Assembly: GCF_000003815.2 (NCBI RefSeq)
Contig: NC_049987.1
Location: 25,027,846 to 25,091,845, forward strand
Source: Branchiostoma floridae
Taxonomy: Eukaryota; Chordata; Leptocardii; Amphioxiformes; Branchiostomatidae
Length of the DNA stretch: 64,000 nucleotides
Reading direction: 5' to 3'
Within the stretch, counting starts at the first letter, position 1, and each line of letters opens with the position of its first letter. The position numbers were made by a program, and so were the translations under genes. Shown here one piece after another: positions 11,901-28,565 of this stretch. The notes beneath the pieces are model-generated. The model was not told the DNA's origin. It searched no databases and was given only the letters and a program-made list of their open reading frames with translations.

Positions 11901-13975
11901 AGCCAGGGTGTTGATTGCCAAATTTTGTACCATTGCACCTAAACGATTGTGATTTTCCTCAAAAGTTTGCTTTTTATTAAGATATCAATTTCATGTTGAA
12001 TGCCTTTCGTTGATACGCGGCATAATGTTTGTTGAGAAAATATGAGCCAGTCTGTCATATCGTTTTATTTACCTGAACTCGAGCCAAAAGAAATAATTAG
12101 CAGGTATTTCAGCCTGTGTCATGTGCTTCCTGCCTCCCCATAGATATCTGCCCCACATGCCCAAATATGGGCAGGAATCCTGGGCATGCCAAATAAGGTT
12201 GTGAGCCAGGTTCAAGGTTTGGTATGAGACATGTCAATTGACAAAGGCGAGGTGGGGAGGATTTAGGGGACCAGGAATTTTTCTAATCTCTGTTCTTTTT
12301 TGAGGAAGTGGTAATTATGGAGTTACCAGAAATTTCTGTCAAACACAAACTTTTATTTTTTGCCAACTCGAACAAGTTTGCTGTGGTTTGATTTTGGGAG
12401 CTCAGAGAAAATGGAGTGTTCTCCTTGGTTTTAGGCTTGTGGACTACTAGCACTATAATTGCACCAGTGGTTTTAAGTTTGTGTTAAAAACATCATCTGA
12501 GAGAGAGAGAGAGCATTAAACGACTATGAAAATGTAAAGAATCACTGTTGTGTAAACGGATACAAACAAGTAATGTAAAAATTTGACCATTTCCCATTGA
12601 AATTACTGTAAAAACAATGTCATGAGTTATATGGATTAAGCATTTGACAGCATAATTTATTTTATGTCAAAGTCAATGTGGACTTGGACTTAGATCCAGA
12701 TCCAAGCATAACACAGCCCTTACATACTCCTTATGTCATCCTGCTCTAGAAGATGCAGAGTGACACTTCTCACCACCTCTGCCCCTTAAGCACACCTTGT
12801 GGGCCTGTAGGGAAGGTAATTAGTGGGGAGTGTGTCTGAGATTGTTGTAGAACAAAGTCCAGCTGTCTAAAACCTCCGGGCAGGGCAAACCCAGTGATGC
12901 CACCCCAAAGTTGGTGTTGCAGCTAACAAGCAAAATTGAAGGAAACTGCAGTTTAAAAGCTATCTTTCACCTTGAGCAGGGCAGTCCCAGGGATGTAATC
13001 CCAAAGTTACATTTCAAGCAAAACTGAAGGGGAAATTGAAGTTAAATAAAAAAGGTGCCAGGGGCCAACACCACAATCAGACAGACACATGCACCCAAAT
13101 ACATAACAAAGCATTGTTGTCAAAGGGAGTTAATGTTACGTGTATCTGGGATTGTTGTAGAATGAACCACAGCTGTCTAGCAAATCCAGGCACGGCACAC
13201 CCAGTGATGGCATCCCAAAGTTGGTTTTCAAGCAAAACTGAAGGAATTGCGCTGTTGAAAGATGGTGTATTACGCCAAACGGTGGTTATACTGGGCCGGC
13301 TATATAGATACAGATACAGAGAATAAGATTGCCCCCTGCAGTTCTTAAGAAAGCAGCAAGGGGGCCCAAACCTAACCACTTACTCTCTGCCTCAAGAGCC
13401 ATCTATCACTTTAAAATTACGGCTGTAGCTTGTCAAGAACACATTAATCAAAAACAGGAGTTCTTGTGCAGTACCCCAGAAAGCCGCTAGATGGCCCAGG
13501 ATTTGATAATACTTGCCTTTTCCCTGCCAACATACTAAATATCATGACGATCCATGCATAGTTTATTGAGTTATGCTGTTCACAATAAAACATGCAGACA
13601 CACACATAAAAACATAGCAAAACATTGTTCAATTTGTTGGCAACGTGATTGACAGTACGTGTGTTTGTGATTGTTGCAGAACGAAGCCCAGCTGTTCACC
13701 ATAAGACACACATGCATGCATGCACACACACACACACACACACGAAAGTGACGAATACATAAGGAAACATTGTTCAATTTGTTGGTAAAGGTACTTAACA
13801 GTACATGTGTCTGCGATTGTTGCAGAACGAAGCCCAGTCGTCCGGCGCCGCGGGACAGGACAGATCCACCGCTGCCGTCACTTCTCTCTCACGGGACCTG
13901 AAGTTCTGCCACCTCAAGAAACGGGTCGAACTCCAGAGAAGACACGAGGCAATCTTGAAGAAGTTTGACCTGTGA
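2994..13975 (+). CDS. Unrecognised KEN-box, Thr-Pro-rich basic protein (10 exons, 771 aa)
   Basis: Ten exons splice in frame with GT/AG ends: 2994-3190, 3890-4139, 4704-4862, 5986-6758, 7280-7353, 7746-7861, 8397-8498, 8944-9371, 9634-9700, 13826-13975. They total 2316 nt, ending in TGA, with every phase consistent. The start ATG is the first in the frame after the divergent promoter. Residues 1 to about 130 look globular and helical (WTKKEAAEVLCHLFSLY; ARYLRLMDIGYLL). The rest is charged and low in order: KEN boxes in 'EMDKENSPARQ' (exon 2) and 'EDKENSQTQ' (exon 6), many S/T-P sites, and an ATPLAK/ATPLAR hexapeptide array in exon 8. A conserved-looking helix closes the protein (LSRDLKFCHLKKRVELQRRH). 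KEN boxes are APC/C degrons and S/T-P sites suit CDK, so a mitotic or centrosomal role is a fair inference, supported by the promoter shared with CEP43. I do not recognise the family. Exon 1 and exons 3-10 are each well supported by phase; intron 9 (4.1 kb) is full of repeats. Confidence 0.85.
3346..3377. repeat. Near-perfect palindrome in intron 1
   Basis: Two 15-bp arms (acatctcacttctca and its reverse complement) are separated by 2 bp, in intron 1 of the KEN-box gene. It could form a hairpin or cruciform. No gene function is seen. Confidence 0.85.
4041..4490 (+). repeat. Three tandem copies of the 3' half of exon 2 with its donor and a TG tract
   Basis: A unit of 151-154 bp starts at 4041 (inside exon 2), 4192 and 4346. 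Each copy holds about 99 bp of coding sequence ('KHRRLQELQQ' to 'DKENSPARQ'), then the donor GTGTGTAG (at 4140, 4291 and 4445), then a (TG)n-rich tail. Copies 2 and 3 lie in intron 2. They keep an open frame with substitutions such as RKQHNSAS to RRRHNSAG. Reading through from exon 2 stops at 4152-4154, so the copies would need their own acceptor to be used. Confidence 0.9.
5072..5857. mobile_element. hAT-like non-autonomous element in intron 3
   Basis: The ends are imperfect inverted repeats: left 'cagtgctcgaaatac', right 'gtatttcgagccctg'. Inside are repeated 'acttgcac' and 'ggtgcaag' motifs near both ends. 'tgtactg' occurs close to both flanks and may be a target duplication, but it is not flush on the left. 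There is no transposase ORF. The right end recurs at the left edge of the window. Confidence 0.6.
7195..7251 (+). repeat. Dispersed repeat 'catatccagttgcttgagta'
   Basis: This is one of three copies of a roughly 55-bp sequence, running from 'cgtctgaccgtttc' to 'gagtaactactttttgg'. The others are at 38607-38663 and 49709-49756. It is intronic here; its origin is unknown. Confidence 0.75.
7919..8050 (+). repeat. TCTG microsatellite with 'ggtaggtgggtag' element
   Basis: A (TCTG)n tract (about 7930-7967) is followed by the downstream body ending '...ttggtaggtgggtagaagtc'. The same kind of body, with a 'gtgggtag' signature, recurs near 46140, 47050 and 47510. It is a microsatellite-associated dispersed repeat inside intron 6. 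Confidence 0.55.
9136..9275 (+). repeat. 18-bp coding repeat encoding the Thr-Pro hexapeptide array
   Basis: Inside exon 8 of the KEN-box gene, units such as 'gcgacgcccctggctaag' repeat about eight times. They encode variants of (K/R)-A-T/A-P-L/M-S/A. The last four units alternate ATPLAR and ATPLAK and are nearly identical in DNA, so they expanded recently. Confidence 0.85.
10711..10860 (-). pseudogene. Non-LTR retrotransposon ORF2 C-terminal remnant
   Basis: The minus strand encodes a 49-residue open end with stop at 10713-10711: RKRGRPNLTLKKVLEEEVG, then 'LDRDAWSDIVNG'. The pattern 'GRP..T...V..D...LG......DR..WR..V' is typical of the extreme C-terminus of LINE reverse transcriptase ORFs. 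No upstream RT domain is visible, so this is a dead 3' fragment in intron 9. Confidence 0.6.
11660..11882. mobile_element. Foldback element with about 52-bp arms
   Basis: Left arm 11668-11719 ('actttctaggcttcacaaac' onward) is mirrored by right arm 11819-11870 with few mismatches. The pairing extends outward through 'gcata' and 'tatgc' on either side. The loop is about 100 bp. There is no coding capacity. It sits in intron 9 of the KEN-box gene. Confidence 0.8.
13266..13323 (+). repeat. Dispersed copy of the 'tatagatacagatacag' repeat tail
   Basis: The sequence 'ttacgccaaacggtggttat' followed by 'ggctatatagatacagatac' matches the unit of the 57-bp minisatellite at 37058. Other single copies are at about 22755-22803 and 27905-27980. 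It probably marks the 3' end of a short interspersed element. Confidence 0.6.
13325..13640 (+). repeat. Dispersed 'tgcagt..aagccgc..gggggcc' repeat
   Basis: Two tandem-like modules contain 'ccctgcagttcttaagaaag', 'cagcaagggggcccaaa' and 'gtaccccagaaagccgctag'. Related modules occur at 29860-30180, 36900-36990 and 58880-59160. It is non-coding and intronic here. Confidence 0.5.
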
Positions 13976-15290
13976 ACCTTTATATTCTCAGCTAAGTGTA
14001 CGTGTACAGTCTGAACTGCTAAAAAAGACCATGCAGTCTTTTTGGACAGGTGGTCACTTGTGTCAATGGGAAAAATTGTCTTAAGGTACCATCAAAGTGT
14101 TTCTTATTGGCCAGGTGGTTCTTATGTAGAGGTGGTCACTTGTACAGATTTTGTCCAAGAAATGAGTCATTTTTTTGACATACCGTATTTCATAATCTAC
14201 TAGATACAGAAATGCATATAAAACTTGTTGTCTGTAATTACCTTCGCAAAAAAAAGGTTATATTTTGGGTAGCATTTGTTTGTATGTATGTAGAAGACCA
14301 GCATAGTCCATGTTGTCCAGTGCTCATAACAAAGTGTCATCTTCAATTCTGATTGATTGAAACTTTGCTGTACGATGTAAATAAGCACATTTATGCTTTG
14401 CAGTAAGCAACATTACAAATCATACAACCTGGTGCTAGTTCTAGTATGCAAACCTACATGTATTATAGCTACCAAGTCTCCTTCATCCAAGAAGGCTCTC
14501 AGCTACCAATCATAGTCTAAAAGCCTTCTAATCGTCAGGAAATGATCAATAAAAAGGTAATTCATGTAATTTCAAACATTTTCGGTCACCATTTTTTCGA
14601 TGTCAGCTAACAGTAAAAGAGACATTTGTGCCTTTTCGATTCCTTCTCTCAACAAACTGCTTAGATCCCAACAACCAAGTTTTCCTTGGCTGAGCCTTGA
14701 AACCGTCTTGCTTGGATCATTCTCCCTTCTTCAGGCTCAAGACCCTTGGATCCCTGCCACTTTTACTTAAAGGAGCTCATTCTCACCTGCTAAGACACTC
14801 AACAACGATCTTGGTTGAAGCCCTCACACAGGTGAAACGGAAAACCACATCTTGAAGCGAAATTCCACGGAGCCAAGAATAGTCTGTTGTTGGAAGCACG
14901 TGTCAGTGGTGGTGGCTTAAATGTCAGTGATCAGAGGCATTCTTGTCTTGAGCTGTGTGAGAAGTATGCTGACGTACACATGTATTAACAGATGTTTCCA
15001 GGCCACTAGACTATAGCTTTCTTGTACATACATTTTGTACTACAGAAACTTAAAGTTGTGATGAAAGTACAATGTATATTGCTGTATTATCAACTTTGTG
15101 CTATATACCCAGTGTTAAGACCGCCTTAATGTAGATTTGTGTCTATAGTACATTGTATTGCAAACAATAGTTTTGTACATTATGTAGTAGATATGTAAGT
15201 ATCTCATGTGTATTGATATGTGTATCAGTAGCTCTAGTTTGTCATTGTTGACTCTATTGTGACTCTATTGTGAATTGTTGTACGTTTGCT
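13976..15290. other. 3' UTR and intergenic sequence
   Basis: The first part is probably the 3' UTR of the KEN-box gene. A segment at about 14060-14160 resembles the MITE with 'ggtggtcacttgt' repeats. The rest is AT-rich with no gene I can support. Confidence 0.5.
14548..14553 (+). terminator. Candidate poly(A) signal of the KEN-box gene
   Basis: AATAAA lies 572 bp after the stop codon and is the first I found downstream. It is a plausible 3' end; cleavage was not determined. Confidence 0.4.
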
Positions 15291-15294
15291 GATG

Positions 15295-16607
15295 CAGGGC
15301 TCGTGACTGCGACTAGATTTGGTCGCAATGCGACCGTAATTTTAATAATGCGCCTATTCTTTAAATGATGGTCGCACGGCGCGCCAATAAAAAAATGAGC
15401 AACGCCCTTATTTTCCCCCGAAAACTTCGCTCAAAGTTCAAAATTCGCCGATTTCGGCCTTCACCGAGCCGCCATTTTGATTCTAACTCAAGTCTCGCGC
15501 AAGTCTCGCAGTAACTCACATCTCGCGAATCGCGAGAGTCGCACCCCATTGGCCATTTCGGCGTGACGTAGCTCGCCCGGCCGCCATTATTTGTGGAATA
15601 TCTGATATCCCCGCTGTGATCGCGGGAAAAATCACGCAGGAACGCTTCAAAAGCGTGTAACTTTGACGAAAACTCATCGAATGCCTAAAGTCCTTGGTGA
15701 TAAGTACATGTATAGGATTCTTTTGGAGGTTTTTTTTGCTTGTTTGTCGGTGGAATGCGGGAAAAACAACAGCTAATGCGACGATGACAAACTGGGGAGG
15801 GGGGCTGTGTCGGCACTGAAGTCGTAGAAAATGTTGAACGGAGGTCGCGATTTTTTCACGGTTCCTTCAGATATTAATTTTGTTGCAGTCTTTATTTTCA
15901 AAAGACCGATAAATAGATGTTCTTTGTTGGGAAAAGTTCGATTGATTTGCCCTTCGAGCACATCTTTTCTGCTAGATTTTTTCAACTGAAAATATGAATT
16001 GTTTGTACACAGATTTTTCTATATAAGTTAACACTGATGTTACAGGCTACAAGTAAACCTCTAATTTTCCAGTGCATCTATTTTCAGCTATGTTCTTAAC
16101 AAAGTAGAAGAGATACAAAAGAAATACAAGATGTACCTGACAGTCCTGGCTACACTTTCTCCTCTGTTGGTTTGCAGATTTTCTTGTAGACTTCTTTAGT
16201 TTGTTGTTGTTGTATATGTAACAGTCAAGTTTCACCTTTAGCAGTAAGGTTAATTTACCCTTCCTGATTGTGTGTATTAACTTAGGAAACATTATAAAAA
16301 TCATATATTGTAAGGAATCAGTGTTGTATTACTTGAAAGTGATCTCATGTATTCTCTTGTTTCTTGTTTGGTTACTGGGTAACTATATATAATATATAAC
16401 ACCCCTAATTAATTCTTTAAGCCATACCCACCTCTAGTCAAAAACATTGATTATCGGTATTGGAGTAATATTTTGTATGGCTTCAGACGTTTGCTTGTGC
16501 TCCCAACCTTTCATAGTGGTGCTCCTAACTTTTTGCTGGCGCTCCTAAGTTTTAGGAGTTAGGAGCGCCATGCTCCTAGGTCAAAAAGTTAGTCTGGAGC
16601 CCTGTGA
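15295..16607. mobile_element. Possible hAT-like element, about 1.3 kb
   Basis: The left end 'cagggctcgtgact' and right end 'agtctggagccctg' form short imperfect inverted termini of the 'cagggctc' type common in hAT MITEs. The left third is GC-rich (tctcgcgaatcgcgagagtc palindrome near 15520). The right end carries 'gctcctaa' repeats. No transposase is seen. Flanking 'tgatg' on both sides may be part of a target duplication. It could also be two independent repeats. Confidence 0.4.
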
Positions 16608-17520
16608 TGTTTGATCGATACTGTATCAATGAAGAGAGAAATTGTTTTTCACATTAAATCAGAAGGGGCTGCTTAGCCTTTCTGTGGAAAAAGATTGTTT
16701 ATGAACCTATCTTTGAGTTTACAATTTCTGAACCCAGATGTACTTAGACTTAGATCCTCCCTTGTCTAGTGGCACATTGGGCAGCAAGCATTCTTTGTGT
16801 GATTTGGGGCGTGAGTTTCCGCTTGGTTTAGGCTTGGTCAAGGTCCCTTTGTAGCATATGTTTTAAGTTAGTTGTGGTCTTCCCTATCTTTCTTTTTCAT
16901 TTGACGGGTTGCCAGTGCAGCGCTGTACGTTAGTTGAGGAAAAACAAACAGAGTTTCTCCATTTCCACAAGGAACACTAGCGGTCTTTCCTTAGTCTCTC
17001 TGTACATAGCTTGAGGCCTAGGGAGGAAGATGTTGTGTTTCTGGTCACACGATTAGCACTAACAGAACCTGCCGACCTCTTGCAAGGGAACATAAGATTT
17101 TCCATCTGACATTTTAGTGATTAAAATGAAGAATCGATTTCCTCGCCTCTAACCCTCGCCTGACATTGAACAATCGTTGATGTACCAGATTGTGTGTGAG
17201 TGAGTGTATGTGTCTGTGAGTGTGTGTCTCTCTGTCTGTGAGTATGTCTGTGTGTGTGACTGTGCGCGTGTGTGTGTGTTGCAATAGAAAAAGTGTTGCA
17301 AAAAGACCCACCAAAATTGGGTCCCCTTTATGTTGAAACACTTTTATTTTGACAGCTGAAATTAGAGAAAGGAAATCCCATTCTTCTACTGACCTCAACT
17401 TTTTAAAGAGTCGTAATCAGAAACACAACATTCATTTTCCTGTGCCCAAGGCTTCCTCTGACCAATCCAATGTAAAAAGGCGTTCACACTACCGATAAAC
17501 GTCTCAAAAAACATCAGGGG
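16608..17520. other. Intergenic sequence with TG/TCTG microsatellite
   Basis: No gene is seen. A TG- and TCTG-rich tract runs about 17190-17280. The rest is unique or degraded repeat sequence. Confidence 0.5.
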
Positions 17521-17848
17521 CCTAACCTCTGCTTGGAGAGCAGTCCACACATCTTGAGACAATCTGTAAATATTTCCCCAGCCCACCCCTCCAACATCAG
17601 TGGTCAAACCGTCCATAAGTCTTATTAAGTGACCAGGGAAGACAAGGGTCGTGTCTTGGAATGAATCCTCCACATCTTGCCAAGACATTCCTTCGCACAT
17701 GCCTCCGGGAGTGACTCCCCTTGGCAAATATGAGCATTCCTTCTCCGGCGGACTGTTGCCAGATCACAACGCTGTACCCTACATGGGAATGTTTGTGTCG
17801 AGGTTTGGCAGATTGCAGAAATCTTGTACTCTCCAAGCAGAGGTTAGG
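17521..17848. mobile_element. Sequence bounded by inverted CTCCAAGCAGA termini
   Basis: 'cctaacctctgcttggagag' at 17521-17540 and its reverse complement at 17829-17848 bound about 290 bp. In other copies of this family the CTCTCC side is the outer end. So this interval may be the space between two neighbouring elements, one extending left of 17540 and one from 17829 rightwards. Confidence 0.5.
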
Positions 17849-18503
17849 TTTCCGGCGGGCTTTTGACATCGTTTTAGGCGTTNNNNNNNNNNNNNNNNNN
17901 NNNNNNNNNNNNNNNNNNNNNNNNNNNNNNNNNNNNNNNNNNNNNNNNNNNNNNNNNNNNNNNNNNNNNNNNNNNNNNNNNNNNNNNNNNNNNNNNNNNN
18001 NNNNNNNNNNNNNNNNNNNNNNNNNNNNNNNNNNNNNNNNNNNNNNNNNNNNNNNNNNNNNNNNNNNNNNNNNNNNNNNNNNNNNNNNNNNNNNNNNNNN
18101 NNNNNNNNNNNNNNNNNNNNNNNNNNNNNNNNNNNNNNNNNNNNNNNNNNNNNNNNNNNNNNNNNNNNNNNNNNNNNNNNNNNNNNNNNNNNNNNNNNNN
18201 NNNNNNNNNNNNNNNNNNNNNNNNNNNNNNNNNNNNNNNNNNNNNNNNNNNNNNNNNNNNNNNNNNNNNNNNNNNNNNNNNNNNNNNNNNNNNNNNNNNN
18301 NNNNNNNNNNNNNNNNNNNNNNNNNNNNNNNNNNNNNNNNNNNNNNNNNNNNNNNNNNACAAAATTATCAAGACTTGAAACTAGCCGCCGGCGGATTATC
18401 CACCACCCATGATTTTGCCAGGTTTTCTGTTAGTAAAAAAAAAAAAGACAAAAATGGCTGAATCGATGTCAAAAACCAGCCCGGGAGCCAAACCTCTGCT
18501 TGC
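17829..18503. mobile_element. Foldback MITE interrupted by a gap
   Basis: The left end 'ctctccaagcagaggttagg' and right end 'aaacctctgcttgcgg' flank sub-terminal matches ('gacatcgttttaggcgtt' on the left, 'aatcgatgtcaaaaacc' on the right). The layout matches the intact copy at 20757-20969. The centre is lost in the N gap. Confidence 0.6.
17883..18358. other. Assembly gap (476 N)
   Basis: A run of N inside a foldback MITE. Open frames called across it are meaningless. Confidence 1.
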
Positions 18504-18637
18504 GGTGCATTTGACGTCATCTGTTCATATTCAGTAACATCCCAAATCATAGGAGAAATGTGGTTTTGACATTTATTGTTTCCATAGCCAATGTCACCTC
18601 TTCCAGAATTTCCCGTGCTCAGTTACTCTTGAGTTCT

Positions 18638-19170
18638 GATGCCTGACTCCGAAGTTTAGGCCGGTTCTGGTTGGCGAACTTCTACTTGGAGAGTACTACT
18701 ACATTTTGCACTAAAGCCTTAGTATTGCCACTTCTTTGTCTTTGTTATGTAACTTGGCGCCTGACGCCAAAGTTGAGCCCGGACAGGTTTGCGAACTTGT
18801 TGATGCCCACCTGCTAACTGCAAACTTCTTCTTGGAGACTACAATACTACTTCTATATTTTGTACTAAAGCCCAGGCTAGTATTGCCACTGGATCTCCCT
18901 TATGTAACTTGACGCCTGACGCCGAAGTTGAGGCCGGACTGGCTTGCGAACGTCTACTAGGAGAGTACATTTTGTGCTACTACTAAAGCCCCGACATTGC
19001 GACTTTGTCTTTCTTATGTGACCTGGCGCCTGACGCCGAAGTTGAGGCCGGACTGGCTTGCGAACGTCTACTAGGAGAGTACATTTTGTGCTACTACTAA
19101 AGCCCCGACATTGCGACTTTGTCTTTCTTATGTGACCTGACGCCTGACGCCGAAGTTGAGGCCGGACTGG
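18638..19170 (-). repeat. 114-bp tandem repeat of the calponin coding end and 3' UTR
   Basis: Copies of 'gcctgacgccgaagttgagg' begin at about 18640, 18761, 18914, 19028 and 19142. On the minus strand each encodes the end of exon 5b ('SGLNFGVRRQ') and following 3' UTR. The units starting at 18914 and 19028 are almost identical over 114 bp; the two outer ones are diverged. Only the 19142 copy is joined to the full exon. Confidence 0.9.
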
Positions 19171-19310
19171 TTTGCGAACTTGTTTGACCCCATCTGCAGG
19201 CTGACTGCCTTCCGCCCCTCCATCATCTGCTCCTCCGTGAACAGGCGGATGTTCTCCTCCGACGGCTTCGGGCCGAACATGGGGCCGTAGTAGTCGGGCT
19301 TGGTTTGTGC
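19128..19310 (-). CDS. Calponin gene alternative terminal exon 5b
   Basis: This is a 61-codon exon with an AG acceptor at 19312-19311 and its own stop TAA (19130-19128). It starts AQTKPDYYGPMFGPKPSEEN and ends 'SLQMGSNKFANQSGLNFGVR' plus RQVT. It is phase 0, so it splices to exon 4 (ending at 21871) exactly like exon 5a, giving a 188-residue isoform. It carries a calponin-family repeat in which the usual GSNKGA.QAG core reads GSNKFANQSG, which may change actin or partner binding. It lies 2 kb downstream of 5a. Use as an alternative last exon is inferred. AATAAA on the minus strand at about 18576-18571 could serve as its poly(A) signal. Confidence 0.85.
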   Translation of the reverse strand, partial: AQTKPDYYGPMFGPKPSEENIRLFTEEQMMEGRKAVSLQMGSNKFANQSGLNFGVRRQVT

Positions 19311-19311
19311 C

Positions 19312-19654
19312 TATGTACATTCAAACAATAGGTAAATGTAACTACATGTAGCCCCATAGTCTTTACGGTTCTCCACTGTGTCTAACGCAAAGTTTGGGGA
19401 GCTGGAGGTGGAGCCTATCCCTCCCCTTCCACTGTCAGAAGGCTTTGGCCCAAACATGGGGCCGTAGTAGCAGTATGGCTTGGTCTGTGCCTACATTCAG
19501 AAAATAGGTAAAGGTAGCTAGCCCCATAGCCTTTACACACGGTAGGGGCTGTAGGTTGCTATACACTGTGAGGGCATGGTGCCTAGCCCTTCCCTCTCCT
19601 CCCACCGGACAGTATTCGGTTCATAGGACCGTGGTAGTCTGGCTTGGTTTGCGC
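19312..19654 (-). pseudogene. Two degenerate copies of calponin exon 5b (5' half)
   Basis: Two further AG-preceded starts of the same exon lie upstream in transcription: from 19490 (AQTKPYCYYGPMFGPKPSDS, then unrelated residues to a stop near 19312) and from 19654 (AQTKPDYHGPMNRI, then a stop after about 23 codons). Spacing is 164-180 bp, so exon start plus acceptor was tandemly duplicated. Both stay in frame with exon 4. They could produce truncated isoforms or be decayed copies. Confidence 0.75.
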
Positions 19655-20756
19655 CTAGGCCTACATTCCGAGATACATTCAAAGACAATATAACAGTGCA
19701 GTAGTATAGTACTAGAGTAGAAGACGTTTAATTGCAGACCAAAAGCACAGCGTATTTCGTGCAATTATCCGGGTAGTGCAAATGAATAACGCGAAGTTAT
19801 CCAGCTGGACCGCACTGGTTCGGGATTTTAAGATTCCGTGCAATTATTAAACAGAAGTGTGTGGTAATCCGTTGTGCAATTAACTGGCCTCTATAGTATC
19901 TCAGCAGATGCAACTACATCTGGACTGAAAATTTTGATGTAAGCTTACCTGGTAAGAATTACCTGAGAAAAGAGACAGATCTATGGAGAATGGGGCATAA
20001 TAGATTTATTTGAGTTCTGTCATGTTATGTTTCAGCCCTGCATTACTAGTATCTTCTACTTGTCCCAAGTAGAATGAGTGCGTACTTTAATCCAGGAGCA
20101 AGACATCATAAAAAGAATTACACAGTCAGTACACGGGTAAGATTGATTGATTTATTAGAGTCTAGTGATGAACAACTTTTAATCTCAGTTAACTAATCCA
20201 CTCTTTGTTATCTCATGACAGTCATATGCATTGCAAAATGAAAGCAAGTGTGATAAAGCATAATGGTAATACATGGAAGCTAAGGCATAGCGTTACTTTT
20301 TAGAATTCTAAAAACAGACATGAGTTTGTTCAAAAGCATCCATGAAGAACATTTAACATATTCCACATTGTAAAACGACTGTTATGAGGACAAATGCTTC
20401 GAACAAGTCATTCAGTAGCAAAGATTGCTGTACAATGAGCGTGTTATCAAATTAGCATTAGAAAAAGTTATCCAAAAAATCAATGTAGAAGATGTTTAGG
20501 ATTTTTACCAACAAATGCATCTTTTATTTAAACATCATGTTCACAAGTTAACAGTGTTCTAAAATAAAACATGTTGCCTAGTAAACGTCATAATAATAAC
20601 CTAGTTTCAATAAGTACTGGAATGGCCAATCATATTTTACTTGCAAATATAACGTTACTATCAAAAAAAAATTAATGAACAACTTGATAACTTTTCCTAT
20701 ACGAGTCAGGCAGCAAGTAGAGTTAGTTCCCTTTGTCTTCCACGTGAGTTCGCACT

Positions 20757-20969
20757 CTCCAAGCAGACGTTAGGCTCCGACTTACTCTGGACGTCATTTT
20801 AGGCGTTGTTGCCTTTTTTTTACTATTTGTCAGGTTTTCTTTTTATCTGTGCTTTCTTTTTGTCTGCCAGCCTAGCACAGACAAAAAGAAACTTCATAAA
20901 AAAGGGAGGACAACATAAACGCATAAAAGACATCTAAAACAAGCTAGAGGCTAACTTCTGCTTGGAGAA
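20757..20969. mobile_element. Foldback MITE, CTCCAAGCAGA family
   Basis: The left end 'ctctccaagcagacgttagg' and right end 'gaggctaacttctgcttgga' start long arms. Sub-terminal segments also pair ('gacgtcattttaggcgtt' with 'aaaagacatctaaaac', and 'tttctttttgtctg' with 'cagacaaaaagaaa'). Almost the whole 213 bp folds back on itself. It lies in the intron between exons 5a and 5b of the calponin gene. Confidence 0.85.
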
Positions 20970-21221
20970 TAGACCGAGTTAGCCTTAGGGCATGGTCACA
21001 TAGGTCGTGCGAACGTCGTACGATCGCTAACTTGGAGGACAAAAATGTAGGTCTCCTGCAAAGTTCAACTATCTTGGTACACAAAATGCTGATTTGGATC
21101 CATGTCGGTGGTTGGTTCTGTCACGGCCTGCTTGAAAATCCTATGGCATCAAAATCGTACGACGATCGCACGACCTATGTGACCGCGCCCTTAGTTAGCC
21201 TGTGTGCCATTCCCGGTTAGT

Positions 21222-28256
<7,035 letters not shown>

Positions 28257-28565
28257 CTTAAGATACACCTGTAACAGCGTCAGGTCCCACCACACGGCAG
28301 CCCCTCCCTTAGCATGGATCTTCAGCTCTACACCGGTACAATTACATCACAAACGCCGCCACTACAGTCCAGCCAGCCCTCCGCGGTTTAACTTGAGACA
28401 GACGTCATGTATACACCTTCGGGTAGAATTGTGAGGGACGGCTCTGATTGGCTGGCGTCGCGACACCCATGTGCGTCATCAGACATTCCGCAGCCTGAGC
28501 CAGAATTTCCGCCACCTAAGCTCGGTGCCGGGTTTTACTCCCTGGGGACCTCACCTTTCTAATCC

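Larger units (their letters stand above)
12805..13845 (+). repeat. Four copies of the last-exon acceptor region
   Basis: The true acceptor of exon 10 (AG at 13824-13825, 'gattgttgcagaacgaagcc') has a close copy 146 bp upstream (AG at 13678-13679, with the same 'aaacattgttcaatttgttgg' leader) and two older copies (AG at 13159-13160 and 12849-12850). Each copy keeps a polypyrimidine-AG and the first codons of the exon, then diverges. A (CA)n tract lies at 13723-13743. Confidence 0.85.

Noticed and set aside
17721-18461. 246-residue open frame across the N gap
   Set aside because: Most of it is unknown sequence; the rest is a foldback MITE.
18877-19320. 147-residue minus-strand open frame with RKPVRPQLRRQA repeats
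   Set aside because: It is a wrong-frame reading of calponin exon 5b and its 114-bp repeats; the phase-0 frame gives the calponin repeat.
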